Assembly: GCF_902499335.1 (NCBI RefSeq)
Contig: NZ_CABVQK010000007.1
Span: 372,001-436,000 of the forward strand
Source of the DNA: Burkholderia lata
Lineage (GTDB): Bacteria > Pseudomonadota > Gammaproteobacteria > Burkholderiales > Burkholderiaceae
Length of the DNA: 64,000 bases
Direction: 5' to 3'
Positions 17,710-26,373 of this stretch are shown here, piece after piece. The position numbers were made by a program, and so were the translations under genes. The notes under the pieces were generated by a model that was not told the origin of the DNA, made no database searches, and saw nothing but the letters and a program-made list of their open reading frames with translations. How positions within the stretch are numbered: position 1 is the first letter of the stretch; every line of letters begins with the position of its first letter.

Positions 17710-19665
17710 GTGAATACGGAAATCGATGCCACCCGTCCCGTGCTCGGCGCCGCCGGCCTGCTGGGCCGCTTGCGTGCGCTGCTCGGCACGGGGCCGGCCG
17801 GTGGCCGCGTCGGCACGGTGAGCCGGCTCGCGATCGACGGCTTGCCCGATGCGTGGACGCAACTGGAAGCCGGCGGCCTGTACGCGATCTACGCGGCCGG
17901 CGGTACGCCGGCCTGTGATGCACTCGTGTGGGAGAGCGCGCGACAGGCGCGTACGCGCGACGTGACGGTCGTGCTCGCGCGCGACGCGACGCACGTCGCC
18001 GAACAGATGCAGGCGCGTGGCTTCGCGGGCGGCGCGCAGCCGGCCGGCTGGCCGCGCAACCTGAACGTGCTGGCCATGCCGCCGGCGGCCGAGCCGGCCG
18101 ACGGTGCCGGCGCAACGGCCGACGCGCCGCGCCGCACGGCACCGGGCCCGTTCGCACGGCTGACCGGCGGCCTGCGCGCGATGAAGCGCTACGGCTTTCG
18201 CGCGCGCTCGTTGTATTTCGTCGAAGGCGCGCAGCGCTGGTTCAGCTGGGACGACCCGATCGCGCTCGCCGACGAGGCGCACGCGCTGGCCGACTGGTGC
18301 CGTACGCGCCGGATCGCGCTCGTGCTGCTGCTCGATCCCGAGACGCCGCGTGCGGGCGACGAATCGCGTACCGACGATGCGCCGCTCGTGCGCGACGCGG
18401 ATCGCACGCCGCGCAGCGGTTTCCACGGGATCTGCTCGGGCGTCGCACAGTTGCAGCGCACCCATGGCGAGCTGTTGTGGATCGTCGATTTCTGGCGGGC
18501 GGGCGACACGCTCGCGGCCGGCGAGGTCCGGCCGCTGCGCTTTGCGCCGGGCGGCCGGCTGTCGGCGAGCGTCGATGGCGGCGCGACCGAGCCCGCGCAC
18601 CGGATGAAGCTCGCGAGCGACGAGGATCGCGTCGTCGTCAGCCGCGCTGTGCTCGACGGCACGAACCGCGTGCCGGACGGCTGGGAAATCGTCGAAGACA
18701 ACGCGGCCGTCGTCGCTGCGTGCGCGCATGCCCAGGCCGCGACCGCGGTGCTCGTGTTCCGCTCGCATGCGCAGCTCGAAGCGCTGTGCGCGGACGTGCA
18801 CGCGCTGCGCCGGCAGTGCGGCGGCGCGCTGAAGATCGCGGTCGTCGAGCGCGGCGAAGTGCTGCGCCAGCAGTTCGAGATGCTCGTGCTGAGCGTCGGC
18901 GCGAGCCGCGTCGTCGCGCGCGACCTGCCGGTATCGCGGATGCAGGCCGCCGTGCACGCGCTGCGCGGCCAGCTCTATGCGCGCCCGGTTGCTGCCGACT
19001 ATCGTGCGGCGCTCGCGGCCGCGCTCGGCGATTCGGTGCTCGGCTACCTGCCGGTCGGCGCATTCTGCCTGCGGATTCGCGCGGTGCTCGATCGCGGTGC
19101 CGTGCTCGCGCTGCCGCACACGCTCGCGAAGATCGCGCTGCTGCCGGGCGTGTCGCATGTCGACGCGCTGCGGCATTGCCGGCCGCGCCGCGCCGGCGAC
19201 GTCGTGACGGCCGATGCCGCGCACCTGTACGTATTCCTGTTCGCGTGCGAACCGGTCGATGCGGAGGATGCGCTCGCGCGCATCTTCGACGTGCCGGTCG
19301 ACACGCTGTCCGACCGCGTCGTATGCCTCGGGCACGGCAGCATCGACACCGAACTCAACGCGCTGAAGGCCGAGAACCGGCGCGCGCCGATTGCCGACTA
19401 CAGCGATTTGTTCGCGGTCACGCAGCCGGCGGGCGCGACGCGCCAATCGCCCGCGCGCGCCGAACCCGGCGCGGCGTTGCCCGATGCGAACGAAGTGAGC
19501 AGGGCGATCGATGCGATCGATACGATCGTCGCGCTCGAGGCGATCGCTCCGGCGCCGCCGGCCGAGGCTGTCGACGCATCCGCGCCGGAACCCGTCATTC
19601 CCGCCGCGCGCAAGCGCAGCGCCGTCCGCAGCGCGATGCCGCTGCGCAAGGAGGGGGTCGCATGA
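17710..19665 (+). CDS. bcsE: c-di-GMP-binding cellulose synthesis regulator BcsE
   Basis: 651 residues, a cytoplasmic regulator that enhances cellulose synthesis. BcsE binds c-di-GMP through a degenerate GGDEF (GIL) domain with an RxGD motif; here R494-A-G-D497 fits. The N-terminal half has the REC-like and NTPase-like layout of the family, and the last 90 residues are a low-complexity tail. The GTG at 17710 follows bcsC by nine bases. The stop overlaps the ATG of the next small membrane gene (ATGA), which matches the bcsE-bcsF order in enterobacteria. Confidence 0.85.
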   Translation: MNTEIDATRPVLGAAGLLGRLRALLGTGPAGGRVGTVSRLAIDGLPDAWTQLEAGGLYAIYAAGGTPACDALVWESARQARTRDVTVVLARDATHVAEQMQARGFAGGAQPAGWPRNLNVLAMPPAAEPADGAGATADAPRRTAPGPFARLTGGLRAMKRYGFRARSLYFVEGAQRWFSWDDPIALADEAHALADWCRTRRIALVLLLDPETPRAGDESRTDDAPLVRDADRTPRSGFHGICSGVAQLQRTHGELLWIVDFWRAGDTLAAGEVRPLRFAPGGRLSASVDGGATEPAHRMKLASDEDRVVVSRAVLDGTNRVPDGWEIVEDNAAVVAACAHAQAATAVLVFRSHAQLEALCADVHALRRQCGGALKIAVVERGEVLRQQFEMLVLSVGASRVVARDLPVSRMQAAVHALRGQLYARPVAADYRAALAAALGDSVLGYLPVGAFCLRIRAVLDRGAVLALPHTLAKIALLPGVSHVDALRHCRPRRAGDVVTADAAHLYVFLFACEPVDAEDALARIFDVPVDTLSDRVVCLGHGSIDTELNALKAENRRAPIADYSDLFAVTQPAGATRQSPARAEPGAALPDANEVSRAIDAIDTIVALEAIAPAPPAEAVDASAPEPVIPAARKRSAVRSAMPLRKEGVA

Positions 19666-19880
19666 TCGCCGAACTCGTTATCGGTTTCATCGTCGGCATT
19701 GCGATCGCGGTGCCGGTGTGGATCGTCGCGCAGCACCTCGGCATCGGCCGTGGCTTTCATGCGCCGCGCGGCATCGACCGGCGCGACGCGGTGCCCTGCG
19801 AACTCGTACCGGTTGCGCTGCGCGGGCGGTTGCTGCCCGACGCCGAGCGCGACGACCGTGGTGGCGAGGCGGCCCGATGA
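19662..19880 (+). CDS. bcsF: Small membrane protein BcsF
   Basis: 72 residues with one N-terminal transmembrane helix (about 3-25) and a charged cytoplasmic tail. Size, topology and position directly after bcsE match BcsF, which recruits BcsE to the membrane synthase. Sequence similarity to the enterobacterial protein is weak by eye, so the call rests mainly on context. Both ends overlap neighbours by ATGA. Confidence 0.72.
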   Translation: MIAELVIGFIVGIAIAVPVWIVAQHLGIGRGFHAPRGIDRRDAVPCELVPVALRGRLLPDAERDDRGGEAAR

Positions 19881-20656
19881 AGACGATCGCCATTACGTCG
19901 ACGACGGGCGGCGCGGGCCGCACGACGCTCGCGGCCGCGCTCGCGGTGCTGCTCGCGCGCCGCGGCCGGCCGGTCGTCGCCGTCGAATTCGATGCGCAGA
20001 ACCTGATGGGCGCGACGCTCGGCCTCGACACGCTGGCCGAGCACGGCCTCGCGCAGAGCGTGCTCGGCGGCGCCGAGCCGTGGCACGCACATACGTGGCG
20101 CAGCGCCGACGGCGTGCTGTTCGTGCCGTACGGGCAGGTCGACGCAGCCGGCGCCGCCGCATGCGATGCGCGGCTCGCGGCCGATCCCGCGTGGCTGTCG
20201 CGCGCGCTCGACGAAATTGCGTTGCCGGCCGACGGCGTCGTGCTGATCGACACCGCACGCTATCCGTCGACGCAGGCCGAGCAGGCGGTTCGCCGCGCGG
20301 ACCTGACGCTCGTCGTCGTGCCGCCCGAGCCGGCCGCCTGCGCGACGACGGCCGCGCGGCTCGGTGCGCTGCGTGCCGGCGGCGGCGAACTGCAGATCGT
20401 CGTGAACCGGCTGAATCCGGCGCGCGACATGCAGCGTGATGCGCTTGGCATGCTGCGCGCGGTCGCGGGGCCGGCATCGATGCTCGAGCAGCGGATCCAC
20501 GTCGATGCGGCCTTGCCCGAAGCGCTCGCGCGCGGCAGCTGGATCTTCGACGACGCGCCGTATTCGCAGGCGTCGCACGACCTGAACGGCGTCGCGAACT
20601 GGGTCGATACGTGGCTGGCGGCGGGCGCCGCCGGTCGCCGCGGAGCTGCGCGATGA
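19877..20656 (+). CDS. bcsQ: ParA/MinD-type ATPase of the cellulose complex (BcsQ)
   Basis: 259 residues of the SIMIBI/MinD class. The N-terminus AITSTTGGAGRTTLAAAL is a deviant Walker A in which the usual catalytic lysine is R15 and the signature lysine position is T10. VVAVEFDAQ and VLIDTARYPS follow as switch regions. In E. coli, BcsQ forms a complex with BcsR that couples the regulatory module to BcsA. The gene is joined by ATGA overlaps to bcsF and bcsA. Confidence 0.85.
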   Translation: MKTIAITSTTGGAGRTTLAAALAVLLARRGRPVVAVEFDAQNLMGATLGLDTLAEHGLAQSVLGGAEPWHAHTWRSADGVLFVPYGQVDAAGAAACDARLAADPAWLSRALDEIALPADGVVLIDTARYPSTQAEQAVRRADLTLVVVPPEPAACATTAARLGALRAGGGELQIVVNRLNPARDMQRDALGMLRAVAGPASMLEQRIHVDAALPEALARGSWIFDDAPYSQASHDLNGVANWVDTWLAAGAAGRRGAAR

Positions 20657-23190
20657 ACGCGGGCCTCGTGCTGCGCCTGCGTGCGTTCGGCCGCCGCGCG
20701 GTCGACTGGTTCGCACGCGGCATCGGGTTGCCGGCGCAACGCACGCTGGCCGACTGGCTCGTGCGGCTGTTCTTCCACGCGCCGCCGCCGGGCCGGCCCG
20801 ATCATGTGCGCCGCTGGGTGCGCGTCGCGTTTCGTCGGCTTGCGCAAGAGTGGGGCGTGCTGCAACCGCTCAGCCCGCGCGAATGGCTGTGGCGCGCGAT
20901 CGTGCGTGCGCCGCGCGCGGCCGACGGCCGGCCCGCGCGCGATCCGCTCGCGTGGTTCGATACCTATGTCGTGCCCGTCTACGTGGCCGGGCGCGCGGTC
21001 GGCAGGCGCATCGACGCGATGCTCGCGCGCCTGCCGTGGGTGCGCTGGGGCGGCTGGGTCGATGCGCGCGCGAACGGCGTCGGCCGGCGCCGCTGGCTCG
21101 CGCCGCTGCTGCTCGTGGCCGGCGCGCTGCTGTGGGCGGCGGCCGGGATGTCGCCGCTGATGCCCGGTGCGCAGTTCGCGTTCTTCGCGATCGTCGCGGT
21201 GCTGGCGCTCGCGCTGCGCCGCCTGCCGGGCCATCTGCCGACGCTCGCGCTCGCGTCGCTCGCACTGCTCGCGACGGTGCGCTACGTGTGGTGGCGCACC
21301 ACGCAGACGCTCGACTTCCGCGGCCCGGTCGAGGCGGTTGCCGGCTACCTGCTGTACGGCGCGGAAGCCTATACGTGGATGATCCTGCTGCTCGGCTTCG
21401 TGCAGACCGCATGGCCGCTCGACCGGCCGATCGTGCCGCTGCCCGACGATCCCGATAGCTGGCCGACCGTCGACATCTACATCCCGACCTACAACGAGCC
21501 GCTGTCGGTCGTGAAGCCGACCGTGTTCGCCGCGCAGAGCATCGACTGGCCGAGCGCCAAGCTGCGCGTGTACCTGCTCGACGACGGCAAGCGTCCCGAG
21601 TTCGCGGCATTCGCGCGCGAGGCCGGCATCGACTACCTGACGCGCGACGACAACCGCCACGCGAAGGCTGGCAACATCAACCGCGCGCTGCCGAAGACGC
21701 ACGGCGAATACATCGCGATCTTCGACTGCGATCACGTGCCGACGCGCTCGTTCCTGCAGACGACGATGGGCGTGTTCCTGCGCGACCCGAAGTGCGCGCT
21801 GGTGCAGACGCCGCACCATTTCTTCTCGCCCGATCCGTTCGAGCGCAACCTCGGCACGTTCCGCGAGATCCCGAACGAGGGCAACCTGTTCTACGGCCTC
21901 GTGCAGTCGGGCAACGATCTGTGGAACGCGACGTTCTTCTGCGGCTCGTGCGCGGTCCTCAAGCGCACCGCGCTGGAAGAGGTAGGCGGCGTCGCGGTCG
22001 AGACCGTGACCGAGGACGCGCACACGGCGCTCAAACTGCACCGGCGCGGCTATACGTCGGCGTACCTGCCGACCGTGCAGGCGGCCGGCCTCGCGACCGA
22101 AAGCCTCGCGGGCCACGTGAAGCAGCGCACGCGCTGGGCGCGCGGGATGGCGCAGATCTTCCGTATCGACAACCCGTTCCTCGGGCGCGGGCTCGGCTTC
22201 ATCCAGCGGATCTGCTACGGCAACGCGATGCTGCACTTCTTCTACGGGATTCCGCGGCTGGTGTTCCTGACGATCCCGCTCGCTTACCTGTTCTTCCACC
22301 TGTACTTCATCAACGCGTCGGCGCTCGCGCTCGCGAGCTACGTGATCCCATATCTCGTGCTTGCGAACGTCGCGAACTCGCGGATGCAGGGGCGCTACCG
22401 CCATTCGTTCTGGGCCGAGGTCTACGAGTCGGTGCTCGCGTGGTACATCGCGCTGCCGACCACCGTCGCGTTCTTCAGTCCGAAGCACGGCAAGTTCAAC
22501 GTGACCGACAAGGGCGGCAAGATCGACGAAGGCTACGTCGACTGGTCGACGTCGAAGCCGTACCTGGTGCTGTTCGGGCTGAACGTGCTCGCGATCCTCG
22601 CCGGCCTGTGGCGGCTCGCGGCCGACCAGGGCGACGAGGCGTCGACGATCCTGATCACGCTCGGCTGGACCGTGTACAACCTCGCGATGCTCGGCGCGGC
22701 GCTGGCCGTGGCGCGCGAGACCAAGCAGGTGCGCGTCACGCACCGGATCGCGATGCGCGTGCCGGCCACGCTGCTGCTCGCCGACGGCTCGACGGCGGCG
22801 TGCTTCACGAGCGACTACTCGACCGGCGGCCTCGGCCTCGAAGCGGTGCCGGGGCTGTCGGTCGCCGTCGGCGACACGCTGACGGTGTGCGTGACGCGCG
22901 GCGACCGGCCGTTCCCGTTCCCGGTGCGCGTGAGCCGCGTGACGCCGACTCATGTCGGCGTGAGCTTCGAGGAACTGACGCTCGAACAGGAGCGCCAGCT
23001 CGTGCAATGCACGTTCGGCCGCGCGGATGCGTGGCTCGACTGGCACGAAGGCGAGCGCCTCGACACGCCGCTCGGCGGGCTGAAGGAAGTGTTGCGTATC
23101 GGCCTGGACGGCAACGTACGGATGTGGAAGGGTGCGGCGCGCGGCCTGCTGGCCATGCTGGCGCCGAAACTCGATCGGGCGCGCGACTGA
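20653..23190 (+). CDS. bcsA: Cellulose synthase catalytic subunit BcsA (UDP-glucose, c-di-GMP-activated)
   Basis: 845 residues. This inner membrane glycosyltransferase family 2 enzyme polymerises and extrudes beta-1,4-glucan. All catalytic motifs are present: DDG (310-312), DCD (358-360), TED (453-455) and Q491-R-T-R-W495. About eight transmembrane helices flank the catalytic domain. The C-terminal PilZ domain keeps R698-x3-R702 and D721-Y-S-T-G-G, so c-di-GMP activation is expected. The ATG at 20653 overlaps the bcsQ stop. It has the long N-terminal extension seen in proteobacterial BcsA. Confidence 0.95.
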   Translation: MNAGLVLRLRAFGRRAVDWFARGIGLPAQRTLADWLVRLFFHAPPPGRPDHVRRWVRVAFRRLAQEWGVLQPLSPREWLWRAIVRAPRAADGRPARDPLAWFDTYVVPVYVAGRAVGRRIDAMLARLPWVRWGGWVDARANGVGRRRWLAPLLLVAGALLWAAAGMSPLMPGAQFAFFAIVAVLALALRRLPGHLPTLALASLALLATVRYVWWRTTQTLDFRGPVEAVAGYLLYGAEAYTWMILLLGFVQTAWPLDRPIVPLPDDPDSWPTVDIYIPTYNEPLSVVKPTVFAAQSIDWPSAKLRVYLLDDGKRPEFAAFAREAGIDYLTRDDNRHAKAGNINRALPKTHGEYIAIFDCDHVPTRSFLQTTMGVFLRDPKCALVQTPHHFFSPDPFERNLGTFREIPNEGNLFYGLVQSGNDLWNATFFCGSCAVLKRTALEEVGGVAVETVTEDAHTALKLHRRGYTSAYLPTVQAAGLATESLAGHVKQRTRWARGMAQIFRIDNPFLGRGLGFIQRICYGNAMLHFFYGIPRLVFLTIPLAYLFFHLYFINASALALASYVIPYLVLANVANSRMQGRYRHSFWAEVYESVLAWYIALPTTVAFFSPKHGKFNVTDKGGKIDEGYVDWSTSKPYLVLFGLNVLAILAGLWRLAADQGDEASTILITLGWTVYNLAMLGAALAVARETKQVRVTHRIAMRVPATLLLADGSTAACFTSDYSTGGLGLEAVPGLSVAVGDTLTVCVTRGDRPFPFPVRVSRVTPTHVGVSFEELTLEQERQLVQCTFGRADAWLDWHEGERLDTPLGGLKEVLRIGLDGNVRMWKGAARGLLAMLAPKLDRARD

Positions 23191-23217
23191 CGCGGCGCTC
23201 ATCATGGAGTGGGTTAG

Positions 23218-24774
23218 ATGACGTTCTGGAATCTGTATTTCATCCTGAAGTTCGCACTGTTCGCGACCGGGCACCTGCAGCCGTTCTGGCTCGCGAACCT
23301 CGCGTTCGCGGTGGCGCTCGCCGCGAGCGCACCGATCCGGCAGCGCGCGTGGCGCCTCGTCCGGCAGCTCGTCGCGATCGCGATCGCGGTGCCGCTGCTC
23401 GCACGCGAGATGCATGCGCCGCCGCTCGACCGGCTCGTCGAGGCCGCACGCGAAGTGAGCACGTTCCGCTTCGACTACTGGATGGAGCTGCTGCCGCGCC
23501 TGTTGCCGCCGGTGCTGCTGCTGACGGTGGCCGGCGCGCTGATCGTCTACTTCATCGTCAACCGCTGGCTGCGCGTCGCGACGTTCGTGCTGGCCGTGCT
23601 GATCGTGATGCCGCTGTGGCAGGCCGGCAGCGGGCTGATGGCGCGCGTCGTCGCACCGCTTCCGCAGCAGGCGAACGCGACGGGCACGACGATTGCCGGC
23701 CAGCCGGAGGATCACAACGCCGCGCTCGCGACGTTCCGCACGCAGGAATCGCAGCGGCAGGTCGCGTTCGGCCATCTCGGCAACGATCCGTCCGCACAGT
23801 TCGACGTGATCGTGCTGCACATCTGCTCGCTGTCGTGGGACGACCTCGATGCCGCGAAGGTGCGCAACCACCCGATGCTGAGTCACTTCGACTACCTGTT
23901 CAATAACTTCAGCACGGCCGCGAGCTACAGCGGCCCGGCGGCGATCCGTGTGCTGCGCGCGAGCTGCGGGCAGGAGGCTCACGCGGACCTGTACAAGCCC
24001 GCGCCGCAGCAGTGCTACCTGTTCTCGCAACTGGCGAGCGCGGGCTACAAGGTGCAGTCGCTGCTGAACCACGACGGCCACTTCGACAACTTCCTGCAGG
24101 TGATCCACGACAACATCGGGGTGCCCGACGCACCGCCGGTGTCGAACGCGGCCGCGCCCGTCGCGATGCACGCGTTCGACGGCTCGGAGATCAAGAGCGA
24201 CTACGCGACGCTCGCGAACTGGTACGCGCAGCGCGCGTCGGTGCCGGGCCCGGTCGCGCTGTACTACAACACGATCAGCCTGCACGACGGCAACCGCATC
24301 GTCGGCAGCTCGCTGACGAGCATCGACTCGTATCCGCAGCGCGTGACGAAACTGATGGACGACTTCGATCATCTGGCCGACCTGATCGCACAATCTGGCC
24401 GCCGTGCGGTGATCGTGTTCGTGCCCGAGCACGGCGCCGCGCTGCGCGGCGACAAGTACCAGGTCGCGGGCCTGCGCGAGATCCCGACGCCGCGCATCGT
24501 GCACGGGCCGGTGGGCGTGAGGCTCGTGGGCTTTACCGGCAACCACGGTGCGACGACCGTGATCGATCAGCCGACCAGCTTCCTCGCGCTCGCGCAGCTG
24601 CTGTCGAACCTCGTGTCGAACAGCCCGTTCAAACCGGGCACGACGCTCGCGCAGTACGCGGCCGATCTGCCGCGCACGCGGATGGTCGGCGAGAACGAAG
24701 GTACGGTGGCGATGCAGACGGCCGCGGGCTACTCGGTGAAAACTCCGGATGGCGTATGGATCGACGAACAGTAA
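23218..24774 (+). CDS. bcsG: Cellulose phosphoethanolamine transferase BcsG
   Basis: 518 residues. Four or so N-terminal transmembrane helices lead into a periplasmic alkaline-phosphatase-like domain that moves phosphoethanolamine from phosphatidylethanolamine to cellulose. Residues matching the E. coli enzyme are visible: zinc ligand C203 in HICSLSW, nucleophile S238 in SYSGP, and E404-H405 in PEHGAAL. Its presence predicts pEtN-modified cellulose in this strain. The bcsR-like gene starts 19 bases inside its 3' end. Confidence 0.92.
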   Translation: MTFWNLYFILKFALFATGHLQPFWLANLAFAVALAASAPIRQRAWRLVRQLVAIAIAVPLLAREMHAPPLDRLVEAAREVSTFRFDYWMELLPRLLPPVLLLTVAGALIVYFIVNRWLRVATFVLAVLIVMPLWQAGSGLMARVVAPLPQQANATGTTIAGQPEDHNAALATFRTQESQRQVAFGHLGNDPSAQFDVIVLHICSLSWDDLDAAKVRNHPMLSHFDYLFNNFSTAASYSGPAAIRVLRASCGQEAHADLYKPAPQQCYLFSQLASAGYKVQSLLNHDGHFDNFLQVIHDNIGVPDAPPVSNAAAPVAMHAFDGSEIKSDYATLANWYAQRASVPGPVALYYNTISLHDGNRIVGSSLTSIDSYPQRVTKLMDDFDHLADLIAQSGRRAVIVFVPEHGAALRGDKYQVAGLREIPTPRIVHGPVGVRLVGFTGNHGATTVIDQPTSFLALAQLLSNLVSNSPFKPGTTLAQYAADLPRTRMVGENEGTVAMQTAAGYSVKTPDGVWIDEQ

Positions 24775-24953
24775 TTCTCCCCGCCGACAGCGACGATGAT
24801 CGCCTGTCGCAACCGAACGACGTGCTCGGCCTCGCGCGGCACCTGCCCGCGCTCGATCCCGAGCGGTATGTCGACGAGCAGGCGCGCCGTGCGTTCATCG
24901 ACTCGCTCGACCGCTGGCCGACGCTCGCGAAGCTGATGGGATTGAAGACGTAA
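24756..24953 (+). CDS. bcsR: BcsR-like small regulatory protein, overlapping the end of bcsG
   Basis: 65 residues. The C-terminal half, LPALDPERY then FIDSLDRWPTLAKL, lines up by eye with the C-terminus of E. coli BcsR (LPDIDY then ALKRWPLLAEF). BcsR partners BcsQ in the regulatory complex and is needed for BcsA stability. In E. coli bcsR heads the bcsRQABZC operon; here it is last and overlaps bcsG by 19 bp, implying coupled translation. A hairpin terminator follows seven bases after the stop. Confidence 0.72.
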   Translation: MDRRTVILPADSDDDRLSQPNDVLGLARHLPALDPERYVDEQARRAFIDSLDRWPTLAKLMGLKT

Positions 24954-24959
24954 ACGCAC

Positions 24960-24985
24960 AACGGCCGGCATGGGAGCCGGCCGTT
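24960..24985. terminator. Terminator hairpin closing the cellulose operon
   Basis: Perfect 10-bp stem AACGGCCGGC (24960-24969) and GCCGGCCGTT (24976-24985) with a 6-nt loop between convergent bcsR and the pirin gene. It could serve both directions. Confidence 0.8.
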
Positions 24986-25017
24986 GCTTGCTTGCGGGCG
25001 AACCCGCCTGTCGCACC

Positions 25018-25902
25018 TTATTGCGCCTTGCGTTCCGGCTGGCGCGTCCACTCGTTTTCTTCGCCCGGCACCTTGCCGAACGACTGATCGGCCCACGCCG
25101 CGCGGGCCGCGTCGATCTTCGCGCGCTCGCTCGACACGAAATTCCATTCGATGAACCGCTCACCCGGCAGGTGCGCACCGCCCAGCAGCATCACGCGGGC
25201 GCCGTTCGCGCTGGCGAGCGCCGCGGTCGCGCCGGGTTCGAGCACGGCCATCGTCGCGGGGGCGAGCGGCGTGCCGTCGATCGCGAGGTCGCCGTCGACC
25301 AGGTACACGCCGCGTTCGTCGTGTTCGGCATCGAGCGCCAGCGTGCCGCCTGCGGCGAATTCCGCATACGCATAGAGCGTCGGCGAGAACACGGCGACCG
25401 GCGACGTGAGCCCGAACGCGGTGCCCGCGATCACGCGCACGCTTGCACCGTCACGCGTGAACGACGGCAGCGTGTCGGCCGCATGATGGACGAACGCGGG
25501 CGTGGTGTCTTCATGCTCGACCGGCAGCGCGACCCAGGTCTGGATCCCGTGGACCGGCTGATCGTGCGGCCGGTCTTCGTCGGGTGAGCGCTCCGAATGC
25601 ACGATGCCGCGGCCGGCCGTCATCCAGTTCACGTCGCCCGGCACGATCTTCTGCCGGAAGCCGAGGCTGTCGTGATGCATCAGCGAGCCGTCGAACAGGT
25701 AGGTGACGGTTGCGAGGCCGATATGCGGATGCGGCAGCACGTCGATGCCGCGGCCGGCCGGCAGCACGGCCGGCCCCATCTCGTCGAAGAAGATGAACGG
25801 GCCGACGAGGCGTGCGGCTCGCGCGGGCAGCACGCGGCGCACGACGAGGTTGCCGATGTCGCTTTCGCGCGGCGTGAGCAGGGTCTTGATCGAGGCGGAC
25901 AT
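25018..25902 (-). CDS. Pirin family bicupin
   Basis: 294 residues, two cupin domains. The N-terminal metal-binding set is present: HPHIGLATVTYL (two histidines), then H and E in GIVHSERS, as in iron-binding pirins, some of which show quercetinase activity. F-F-D-E-M-G-P near residue 40 is also typical. It is the last gene of a four-gene minus-strand run (xapX, antiporter, osmC, pirin) with gaps of 25-50 bp. Substrate unknown. Confidence 0.88.
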   Translation of the reverse strand: MSASIKTLLTPRESDIGNLVVRRVLPARAARLVGPFIFFDEMGPAVLPAGRGIDVLPHPHIGLATVTYLFDGSLMHHDSLGFRQKIVPGDVNWMTAGRGIVHSERSPDEDRPHDQPVHGIQTWVALPVEHEDTTPAFVHHAADTLPSFTRDGASVRVIAGTAFGLTSPVAVFSPTLYAYAEFAAGGTLALDAEHDERGVYLVDGDLAIDGTPLAPATMAVLEPGATAALASANGARVMLLGGAHLPGERFIEWNFVSSERAKIDAARAAWADQSFGKVPGEENEWTRQPERKAQ

Positions 25903-25933
25903 GGTGGGAATCTCGTGGTCGATGCGGCGCGTG

Positions 25934-26326
25934 TCAGGCGATCGCCGTGTCGATGGTGATCGGATGCGTGAGGATCTTGTGCACCGGGCACGCGTTCGCG
26001 ATCTGCAGCAGGCGCTCGCGCTGTTCGCCGGACAGGTCGCCTTCCAGCGTGATGCGGCGCACGATCGTGCTGCCCGCGCTGCCCGATTCGTGCGCGAGCT
26101 TCACGTGTACTTCGGTGAGCGGCCAGCCCTTGCGTTGTGCGTACATCTTCAGCGTGATCGCGGTGCACGCGCCGAGGCTCGACAGCAGCAGCGTGACGGG
26201 CGCGGGCGCCGCATCGCCGCCGCCGAGCGACGCCGGTTCGTCGGCGCGCCACTGGTGGACGCCATCGCTGAAGTGGACGAGGTAATCGACGGAGCCGATG
26301 CTCGCTTCGACGGACAGTTCGCTCAT
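25934..26326 (-). CDS. OsmC/Ohr family peroxidase-like protein
   Basis: 130 residues. The two redox cysteines of the family are visible in [10 protein letters not shown] and ANACPVHK, consistent with thiol-dependent reduction of organic hydroperoxides. The start [11 protein letters not shown] is at the ATG at 26326; the open frame continues upstream but overlaps the antiporter gene. It lies between the antiporter and pirin genes and is probably co-transcribed, which suggests a stress theme. Confidence 0.87.
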   Translation of the reverse strand: MSELSVEASIGSVDYLVHFSDGVHQWRADEPASLGGGDAAPAPVTLLLSSLGACTAITLKMYAQRKGWPLTEVHVKLAHESGSAGSTIVRRITLEGDLSGEQRERLLQIANACPVHKILTHPITIDTAIA

Positions 26327-26373
26327 TGCAGTTCCATGAAAAAAAGGGGGGAGGCCGGCGGCCGGGCCGGGCG

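Noticed and set aside
20260..24546. Very long open frame (1428 codons) antisense to bcsQ, bcsA and bcsG
   Set aside because: It is a shadow of GC-rich codon bias: Arg/His/Asp-rich, no domain, and the sense strand carries fully conserved cellulose genes. The same applies to the 1256-codon antisense frame at 15676-19446 and the 962-codon one at 10202-13090.
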